A DNA stretch of 64,000 nucleotides from Plazaster borealis (lineage: Eukaryota > Echinodermata > Asteroidea > Forcipulatida > Labidiasteridae). Each line of letters opens with the position of its first letter. The stretch's first letter is position 1. Location: assembly GCA_021014325.1 (NCBI GenBank), contig CM037461.1, positions 8,213,501 to 8,277,500 on the forward strand. Reading direction: 5' to 3'. The notes beneath the pieces are model-generated. The model worked only from the letters and a program-made list of their open reading frames with translations. It had not been told where the DNA came from and made no database searches. Position numbers and translations under genes: made by a program. Below, one piece after another: positions 56,898-64,000 of this stretch.

Positions 56898-58214
56898 ACA
56901 AGCTTTGTCGGTACTGGTAGGGTTGATACCGAGACCTGAATTTCTGACTCTTGTCCTTGCGAGACCAGGATTGGGAGTACGACCCTTTGTCTTTAGTTTT
57001 GTTATTCAGTGTTGACGATGAGTCTTTACCAGTGGTTTTAACAACTTTTTGGGTGACTTTATTCATCTTGTCATCCTCATCAACCTTCTGAGCCCATTCT
57101 TCCCCGTATAGGCAAGTCATAGAAGGCTTTACGTCTTGAAGGTAGCCGTCCTTGATGAATGGTTCAGCTCGGCGAAGCCGATGTACAGACAAGCGTTGAA
57201 CGGCTGAACCAAGTAGACTACCTGCTGAAGTGAGAAGAGGTTTCAGCTCTTGATTTTTGACTGACTGATTCAATTCTATGGCCTTAATCAAGGGGAGTGC
57301 AGCTCGAAGGCAATCTTCTTGTATGGACCACATGGAATTATCATTTTTCCAGGCGTCCACCTTGGTCTTCTTCATTGAAGCTCGGATAGGTTTGGGCATG
57401 TCCGGAGCCTTAAAATATTGCCCGACCGAGGCATCGGGGACTAAGTTCTCCAACAGTTCATCCCTTTTGGCCTGATCAAGTGTATGGGTCCTTTGTTCTT
57501 TCCACCAGTCTAAAACAGACTGTTCAAACATGGCTCCTTTTGCCTCCTCATGCGGGTTTGTTAGCGATGATGCAACAGCACTTGTTGTATCATTTCGGTC
57601 TGTGGGACCATCTTTTTGGGCATTGAGGTCATTACCCTGAGATAGATCGTGCACACTACCCGCATGCATGGACACAGCATCATCATCTGCATCAATTTGC
57701 CTTCGTTTTGGTGATGAAGGGGGGCTCTGATCATCATCAGACCGAGACCCTGAGTTGAAGTAACTGCGCCTACTGGAACTACATCGAGATCTGTATCTTG
57801 GTCTGTGGCAATGAACTCTCGTAAAGGAACGAGATCTGGAGCGTGAGTGCCTTTCTCCAAAGCTATCTAAGGCTTCAGTCAGCATGCCTTTAAATACTTC
57901 ACTCTGACGTTGTTGCATGTCAGCAATGGTGGCTAGTTGTAGACTTGAAAAAGTCTGTTCATGTGGTGGGCAAGATATACCTTCAGCACTACTAGCACCA
58001 GCAGAACTAGCAATAGCACCAGCAGATGGCTTTTTCTTGTGACTATCACCATCACAATGAAGATCACGGCCCCTAAACGGGAGGCGTGGATGGTCTGGCT
58101 CTGTTTCACGGTCCCGAACTAAGGGGGAAGCGAATTAGACCTTGCCGTCGAACTATCTGTCATGTCTGACACCAAGGCGACATGTGCAGACTCGCTAGTT
58201 GAAGCGTGCGACAT
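56788..58214 (-). pseudogene. DIRS gag-like protein
   Basis: The first ATG is at 58214 (MSHASTSESAHVALVSD); that frame meets a TAG near 58125, and the rest follows one base out of phase from about 58120 through SLQLATIADMQQRQSEVFKG to 56788. Features: an Arg/Ser-rich block (HSRSRSRSFTR), an acidic Ser/Pro stretch, a conserved middle (DELLENLVPDASVGQYFKAP, LRAALPLIKAIELNQSVKN) and a basic C-terminus. DIRS gag proteins are poorly characterised. One frameshift only. Confidence 0.7.
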
Positions 58215-58452
58215 GACGACTCAATAAAAAAACCACAGCTCAATCAGAGTCAGACTCAGATGACGAGGGAAAAAACCTGTAAAAACAAGTCAACAAAACT
58301 ACAAAATAGATAAATAGAGCCCTCAAAAGGGCTACGAATCGAGGTACAAAACAACACCAAAAAGTGAACCTCGACAAGGAAGTATTCATCAAAAGGGGAA
58401 AAAAACAATCCCTGTAAAAATACTCACGTTGTGACGCCCGTCGCAGAAAACA

Positions 58453-58575
58453 GAAGAGGTCGAAGGTCAGAGAATTGAGTGGCGGGAAGGGGAGTTTTCT
58501 TTAAAGACTGGTGAGGGTGCCCTAACAGGCAGCAGACGCGAGTTGATTCGAAACCGAAGGAGGCGAAGTATAATT
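58453..58575 (-). repeat. DIRS inverted terminal repeat (5' side)
   Basis: Inverse of 53784-53903; followed outward by GAAGTATAATTAAATTATA. Confidence 0.85.
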
Positions 58576-58758
58576 AAATTATATTTCATTGAATTACAGG
58601 ATTTGAACACAATCCAATTGAATCTCAAGGTGCAAAACTTGACGTAATCACACTAAGATCTCATGCATAAATGGCTGTACCTTTGCATGTCCTGGCTCAT
58701 TTGAGGAAAAGCTGATTTAAAGATGCACCGTTGAGGCCTGGGCCCAATTTCATACAGC

Positions 58759-59147
58759 TGCTTAAAGGCACTGGGCACATTTGGTAACTGTCACAGACCA
58801 GTCTTCTCATTTGGTGTATCTCAACATATGCATAAGACAACAAACCTGTGAAAATTTGAGCTCAATCGGTCATCAAAGTTGCATGAGAATATTGGAAGTA
58901 AAAATGCCCTTGTCACACAAAGTTGTGTGCTTTCAGATGCCTTGAATTCGAGACCTCGGCTGAGGTCTTGAAATTCAATTTAAATATTTAAGTGAGAAGT
59001 TACTTCTTTCTCAAAAACTATGTTACTTCAGAGAAAGCGTTTCTAACAATTATTTGTATTCAAAACAGCTATTCATTGCTTGTTACCAAGTAATTTTTTA
59101 TACTTACAATTGTTTTGAGTATTACCAATGTCCAGTGCCTTTAAGCA
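58759..59147. mobile_element. Short TIR element, AAAGGCACTGG family, copy 1
   Basis: The ends TGCTTAAAGGCACTGG and its inverse frame 389 bp containing CAACATATGCATAA and CTCAAAAACTATGTTACTTC. Flanks look like one older repeat (CCCAATTTCATACAGCTGC ... AAGCAGACAAAATTGC) split by the insertion; TTAA may be the target duplication. From memory, one of the commonest sea star repeats. Confidence 0.75.
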
Positions 59148-59385
59148 GACAAAATTGCTTAAATACTTTCAGCTAAGCAAAATTAGTAGGATACCAGTCA
59201 CAGAATGTACATATAACATGGTATTTTACTGGTAATTCCTTATTATAGTAAGCATAAACTTGTTTGGCTTAGCTATGTACTTGGTATATATTGTTCAAGT
59301 TGTACATAAAATTAAAATTTTAAATACAATTTATGAAAGTATATCAAAGGATGATAATACACATGAAATTGGAATGGTAGTGCAT

Positions 59386-59604
59386 CAAGGGAACTTGGCA
59401 AACTCAAACGTTTGACTCCCATAAATGGCCGACCGTGTTTTTGTTTGCAAAGTAAAAGAAAAACCCTGAAACTTCGAGGCAAATTTGTGTGGATCATTGT
59501 CTTCTACTTTTAAAACAAATTTCCAACCATGCATTTCATAACAAACTGTTATAAACGCTTTTTGATCAACTCGTCCGATCCAAGGCAACTTGTTCCTTTA
59601 ATGT
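59386..59604 (-). repeat. Dispersed repeat with ATGGCCGACCGTG, copy 1
   Basis: AAATGGCCGACCGTGTTTTTG, TTTGTGTGGATCATTGT, TTCTACTTTTAAAACA, CGATCCAAGGCAAC and CCTTTAATG occur in the same order at 61868-62075. Recognised from memory as abundant in sea stars. Confidence 0.75.
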
Positions 59605-59933
59605 AGATGATAGCATGTGGAAATTTGTTTTCAAAAGGTGTTTTTGAGATATCACAGAAAATCTGAAGTTACTGCGGTAATGCTTCTCAGATTCAAATGA
59701 GGGATACATGTTTATTTTTTACCTAACCAATTTACATGTACTTAGAAGTGAAATGTTTCTGTAGATGCTTTATCAAAAGCTGCCAAAGGCTTACATGTAC
59801 ATGTTTAACCAAGCAGCATGTACATGTATTTAACCAATAGTTTTTATTGCACTTAATTTTAAGAGTGATAAGCAAATGTTTACCATCCCTATTAAGACAA
59901 ATAAGATGAAACACATACTTTATTAGGCATTAT

Positions 59934-60275
59934 TAAAGGCAGGATATACTTTTGGTAAATGTCAATACAGACCAGTATGATGTTTCGCAACATATGCATA
60001 AAATAATAAACCAGTGAAAGTTTGGGCTCAACATGGTCATCGAATTTTGCAAGAGAATAATGAAAGAAAAATACCCTTGTTGCATAATTTATGTGTGCTT
60101 TCAGATGCATAATAAAAGGCCTCAGCTGAAGTCGTTTATTATTTGAGTGATAAATTTCCTCTTTCTCAAAAACTATGTAACTTCAGAGGGAGCTGTTTCT
60201 CACAATGTTTTATAATATAAACGGCTCTCCATTGCTCATTACCAAGTCAGTTTTTATGCTAACAGTTATTTTTAG
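59934..60275. repeat. AAAGGCACTGG family, copy 2 (decayed)
   Basis: Shares CAACATATGCATAAAATAAT, GTGTGCTTTCAGATGC and CTCTCCATTGCTCATTACCA with copies 1 and 3. The ends are poorly preserved. Confidence 0.7.
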
Positions 60276-60722
60276 GCTGGGTGTACATTGCTAATATTCA
60301 ATGACCAGTATCCACACTTAATGTATGACTAAAGTGACAAACCTGAAGAAGTTGGGCTTAATTGGTGTTCAAAGTTGGATTTTAACTGTGAAAGAAGAAA
60401 AAAACTGAGAAAGCCTTTCTCAGTTTAAATTATTGGGGTGAAAAACTACTCCTTTCTCTATAGTATATCCTTCCTTAAATGGTCTGGGTAAATTTTTGTA
60501 GCCAAACTCAATGTCCACAGAGTTGCTTTAAACTTAAACAGTTTGAAGATAATAATGGTAGAAAGCTTTTCGTAACATTGTTTCACCCATTTTTTAAAAA
60601 ACTATAGCACATCAGCAAGTAATATTTTAAGGTAAGCTTTCTACTATCATAATCTTCCAACGGTGTAAGTTTAATGAAAAACTGTGGACATTGTGTTTGT
60701 GTTACAAACAGTACCCAAATCC

Positions 60723-61062
60723 TTTAATGGCACTGGACACTATTGGTAATTGTAATAGATCTGTCTTCTCACTTGGTGTATCCCGACATATGCATAGAAC
60801 ATGTGAAAATTTAAAATCAATTGGTCTTCAAGGTTGCGAGAGAAAAATGGAAGAAAACACACCCCAGTTGCACTAGTGGTGTACTTTCAGATGCTCAAAT
60901 TAAATTCAAATACTTTAGTGAGAAGTTATGATGTAACTTCAGAGGGAGCCGTTTCTCACAATGTTTAATACTATCAACAGCTCTCCATTGCTTTTTTTTT
61001 ACCAAGTAAGTTTTTATGCTAACAATGATTTTCAGTAATAACCAATAGTGTCCAGTGCCTTT
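60723..61062. repeat. AAAGGCACTGG family, copy 3
   Basis: Both ends recognisable (GGCACTGGACACTATTGG; CCAATAGTGTCCAGTGCC). 340 bp, internal deletions relative to copy 1. Confidence 0.8.
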
Positions 61063-61124
61063 GTATAGGAGATCACTTTAATTACGTTTTTCAAAGACAT
61101 CAACAAGCCTCTCAAAGGCACTTA

Positions 61125-61785
61125 TCATTTTGTCTTGTTGTCTGACAAGCTTTCGTCGGTTTCTACCATTTTGTCCAGCTGCTGGTTAATAACATCCATC
61201 ATGGTGGTGTTCTTAGATTTGTTTGCCTTTGGGCTGCCTGAGGGACTTGGAGAAAGTCCGAGTGGTTTGGCAATTGTGCCACCACTACTTCAAATAAGAA
61301 ATGGTGCCTCAATCGCATGACTCTCTCCCAGAGCCTCATCCATTAAATTGAACATGGTCCAGGAAGGTGCCTTGCCTGTTCCAGTAGCTGGGAACTTGAT
61401 GTCCTGTTAAACATTGGAAGAAAAGAATACAACAAAAAGAATATATGATCAATTTGATAAACATTTGGTTCCTTCAAACTTAAAAGGGACATGTAATAGC
61501 CTTTCTCAATTTTGGGGATGAAAACTACCCTTTCTCTAAAACTACATTACTTCAAAAGGTGTCATTAGTACAACGACAGAGTGTCATCATGCCTCATATG
61601 AACAAAGTGATGGTAGGAAATGCATCATGAACAGCCACTGAACTGGGAAAGTTCATTATGTATTTTAGTCTGCATTATGTAAGACTCATCAGCTCACCTT
61701 GTACTTTTTACATAGATTGTTCCACTTTTTCCGCAGCTGCTCGGGAGACTGGTGGGATTCAATTCCTAACTCTGTTGCAATGTCC
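61125..61785 (-). pseudogene. Myb/SANT-like DNA-binding protein gene, two exons seen
   Basis: Exon 61698-61785 encodes DIATELGIESHQSPEQLRKK and WNNLCKKYK, the second half of a Myb/SANT-like (trihelix) DNA-binding domain. It is spliced in phase 0 to 61125-61403, which reads DIKFPATGTGKAPSWTMFNL, then reaches TGA at 61290-61292. The same frame then continues with plausible coding sequence (PLGLSPSPSGSPKANKSKN, MMDVINQQLDKMVE) to the next stop, so the TGA looks like a recent nonsense change or an allele. Such proteins often accompany PIF/Harbinger transposons, binding transposon ends or transposase, but are also host genes. Upstream exons were not found. Confidence 0.6.
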
Positions 61786-61867
61786 CTGATTAAAGAAATA
61801 AACAATAATTATAATACTAAGTACTTATACTAAAGGAAGGTTCGATTTTTTAGCAGTTGCTATTTAA

Positions 61868-62075
61868 TGTGTGCTCAAAAAGCTAACTCCACAAAATGGC
61901 CGACCGTGTTTGTTCACGATGTAAACGGAAAACCACGCAATTTCAAGATATTTTTGTGTGGATCATTGTATTCTACTTTTAAAACATCTTTCTAACCATA
62001 TGCATTTTATAACAAACGGTTACAAATGCTTTTTATATACCAACTCGCCCGATCCAAGGCAACGTGTCCCTTTAA
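61868..62075 (-). repeat. Dispersed repeat with ATGGCCGACCGTG, copy 2
   Basis: Same block order as 59386-59604 (AAATGGCCGACCGTG, TTTGTGTGGATCATTGTATT, CGATCCAAGGCAACGTG). Confidence 0.75.
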
Positions 62076-62217
62076 TGTTTTTACTATGTTAATTAATCAT
62101 GATAAAGAATGACTGAACTGATAAGGGCATGATAAATGTATTGCTAGTCCTTTGCAATGTTTGAATATTATTATTTTTTTCAAATGTTCACCCTGTCTAA
62201 TTTTGCATATCCAACAG

Positions 62218-62553
62218 GAATAAAAGCGGCAGCGCAGTATGATGAAGAAACCAAGTTAGACAAAAGAGAAGGTACTGGTAAGTACATTAAAGGGCAAAGA
62301 ACATTCTTACCATGGTTTGAGGGCTTACAATCACGTTAGGTGGTTTATTGTATCTCGAAACAAATAGAATCGTTAACGATTATGTAAAAGACAAAGATTG
62401 ATATATGTTGCTCTATGTTTGATTAATTATGTTTTATTTTGTTCATCATTTCTTGAAAAACAACAGGAATCGCCAAAGAAAGAAACTGCAAAAGGGCCAA
62501 AAAATCGCCAAAGACAAAGAGTGGCAAGAGAGCAAAAAAAGAAGAAAGAATAG
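62218..62553 (+). CDS. Two candidate small exons of an unknown basic protein
   Basis: 62218-62277 (60 bases) and 62467-62553 (87 bases) each follow an AACAG acceptor, begin GAAT, end at GTAAG/GTAAA donors and are both phase 1-1. They join in frame to give IKAAAQYDEETKLDKREGTG and IAKERNCKRAKKSPKTKSGK. The Lys-rich character suggests a nuclear protein. Too short to identify; low complexity could mimic coding sequence. Confidence 0.35.
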
Positions 62554-62984
62554 GTAAAAACAAATCACCTTGTGTTGAAAACTCGACTGAAAAACAACTG
62601 GAATCAATAGAAAGTAGACAAAACAGAAAATGCCAAGAGAGCCAAACAACACAATGAATACTTAAACAATCACCTTATGAGGAAAACACTAATACAGGAA
62701 ATGGAATCGTTAAAACCCATCTGAGCCCAATTTCATGGCACTGCTTACCGTGGAATTCTGCGCTTACGCCCAGCTGCGTCCCATAGAAATGCACACGTTA
62801 CAGTGCGCGTAAGCGCAGATTTATTTTGACCCTTCTGCAGTTACTTTCATTGGCGAAACATTTGCTCCAAGTTGTATTAGGGTTAAAAGTGGTAGCGTAA
62901 TAATGAAAACAGTTTGAATTTGAAAAATTGTGTTAGTGTTTTGAAACTTAAAGAAAAAGCCAATATGCCAAAGACTTTTAGAAA
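62554..62984. other. No gene; contains a CCCAATTTCATGGC-type repeat fragment
   Basis: GCCCAATTTCATGGCACTGC at 62727 resembles the repeat split by the element at 58759. Confidence 0.4.
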
Positions 62985-63370
62985 TTTAAAACCCATCTGG
63001 TTAAACGTGCTAGCGTAATAATAATTTTAAAAAACAGTTTGAAATTGAAAAAAAAAAGCCAAAGACTTTAAGAAATTTAAAACCCATCTGGTTAAACGTG
63101 CTAGCGTAATAATAAAAAACAGTTTGAAATTGAAATATTGTGTTTGTGTTTTATCTCCTTAAACGTGTTAGCGTAATTTTTTAAATGTGTGTTTTATTCA
63201 GTTTGTCATATTTGCTTCCTGGCATTTCTGAATTACAAAGAAAGTCATGTGTAAGGGGGGGGGGGTAACAAATAAGGTGTAGATGCTGCGAGGTTAAAGA
63301 CTTTGGGGGGGGGTAGCGTTATTTAAAAAAAAAAATTGAAATTGAAATATTGTGTTTGCGTTTTATCTCC
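62985..63370 (+). repeat. Direct repeats, TTAAACGTGCTAGCGTAATA units
   Basis: Two near-identical blocks of about 85 bp (GAAATTTAAAACCCATCTGG, TTAAACGTGCTAGCGTAATA, CAGTTTGAAATTGAAA) at 62985 and 63070, with two shorter derivatives at 63140-63200 and 63330-63375. Confidence 0.75.
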
Positions 63371-63690
63371 TTAAACGTTTTGCTTCCTGGCATTTCCGAA
63401 TTACAAAGAGAGTCATGTGTAGGGGGGGGCTAATGCTTGCCTCCGTTCTCCATGATCCCATGCGTTGGCATTGTTCTTTTAAGCTTGCACTTACGTGCGC
63501 GCGACCCATATAGGGCGTGCACGGCCCATAGCAACAGTGAAAATGGCGTGCAAAACGCATACCTTTTGGTGGTTTTTTGCTCATAAATCTGTCAATTCTG
63601 AACGGATTTTGTTCAAAAATAGATGAGTGTCGAGACGAAGTCAACTCCTTTCTTCCATGTAAATTTGGCGAGGTTTGATGCGGTACCATG
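63371..63690. other. No gene recognised
   Basis: One minus-strand open frame (63363-63689) shows no recognisable domain, overlaps poly-G and repeat sequence and was not accepted as a gene. Confidence 0.35.
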
Positions 63691-63697
63691 TGTATAT

Positions 63698-64000
63698 CTA
63701 CTTGCTAGGCAGATTTTGTTCTTTGAGAACTTGTCTTGCTTATTTTCTACTGCCGCAGAGTAGAATGTTCGGAATTCGGAAGACTTCTCAGTTCTTAAAA
63801 TGTGCTTGCTAGGTAGATTTTGTTCTTTGGGAACTTGTCTTGCTTATTTTCTACTGCCGCAGAGTAGAATATTCGGAATTTGGGAGATTTCTCAGCAAGT
63901 AAAAATCAGAACTGAGAAGTATCCCGAATTCCGAATATTCTACTCTGTGTAGAAAATAACCAAGACAAGTTCTCAAAGAACAAAATCTACCTAGCAAGTA
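63698..64000. repeat. Direct and inverted copies of a 95-bp block at the window end
   Basis: CTTGCTAGGCAGATTTTGTT, CTACTGCCGCAGAGTAGAAT and TTCTCAG blocks occur at 63702 and 63807 in direct orientation and as the inverse at 63905-64000. The last two form a long hairpin. The element probably continues beyond the window. Confidence 0.8.

Larger units (their letters stand above)
53784..58575 (-). mobile_element. DIRS retrotransposon, nearly complete, with inverted terminal repeats
   Basis: Inverted terminal repeats at 53784-53903 and 58453-58575 match over about 115 bp (AATCAACTCGCGTCTGCTGC, CCCTCACCAGTCTTTAAAG, TTCCCGCCACTCAA, TGACCTTCGACCT) with few differences. Between them on the minus strand are gag-like, RT, RNase H and tyrosine recombinase regions. 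This is the DIRS plan: a retroelement using a tyrosine recombinase instead of a DDE integrase and lacking LTRs. No TSD is expected and none was seen. The internal complementary region was not located. Protein regions contain several frameshifts. Confidence 0.88.
59148..61100. other. Repeat-rich non-coding DNA
   Basis: Holds copies 2 (59934-60275) and 3 (60723-61062) of the AAAGGCACTGG family and the first copy of the ATGGCCGACCGTG repeat. No gene. Confidence 0.5.

Overview
This is a piece of animal genome, about 63% A+T, with spliced genes and a 500-base run of N (38126-38625). It is mostly mobile elements of many classes at different stages of decay. The best fit is an echinoderm, most likely a sea star. 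The evidence is the mix of DIRS, CR1/Jockey-type LINE, Ty3/gypsy and PIF/Harbinger elements, plus dispersed repeats at 58.76-62.08 kb that I recognise from memory as very common in sea star assemblies. I could not run a search to confirm this.

Layout. 0.2-6.7 kb: a decayed Ty3/gypsy pol whose integrase is split by about 3.1 kb of foreign DNA, followed in the env position by a two-finger C2H2 ORF that is itself broken by a 187-bp insertion. 9.3-12.85 kb: an APE-type LINE with 2A-like NPGP motifs ahead of its endonuclease. 13.5-17.9 kb: a second gypsy element, truncated at its 5' end, with a short 3' LTR. 20.0-22.2 and 24.6-26.4 kb: two related BEN-domain genes, both with frameshifts; a divergent minus-strand exon lies beside the second.

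27531-38032 is the most striking object. It is a candidate 10.5-kb DNA transposon with nearly identical inverted ends, each carrying an array of a GC-rich palindrome (2 units on the left, about 10 on the right), and a TTAG direct repeat on both sides. It contains a three-exon integrase-fold (DDE) transposase on the plus strand. On the minus strand it carries a two-exon HECT E3 ligase gene (715 codons) that is fully open. Several smaller elements sit inside it.

38.8-45.2 kb: fragments of unidentified genes, foldback repeats and a TIR element with a TTA duplication. 45.4-48.7 kb: a second LINE related to the first. 49.3-51.9 kb: a PIF/Harbinger transposase gene, followed directly by a foldback element built round a 21-bp minisatellite (51.9-53.0 kb). 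53.78-58.58 kb: an almost complete DIRS element on the minus strand with inverted terminal repeats, gag-like, RT-RNase H and tyrosine recombinase regions. 58.7-64 kb: nested short elements, a minus-strand Myb/SANT-like gene, two small plus-strand exons, and direct/inverted repeats at the window end.

Almost every ORF that looks functional belongs to, or derives from, a mobile element. No ordinary host housekeeping gene was recognised. Exon calls rest on GT/AG sites and reading-frame phase only.
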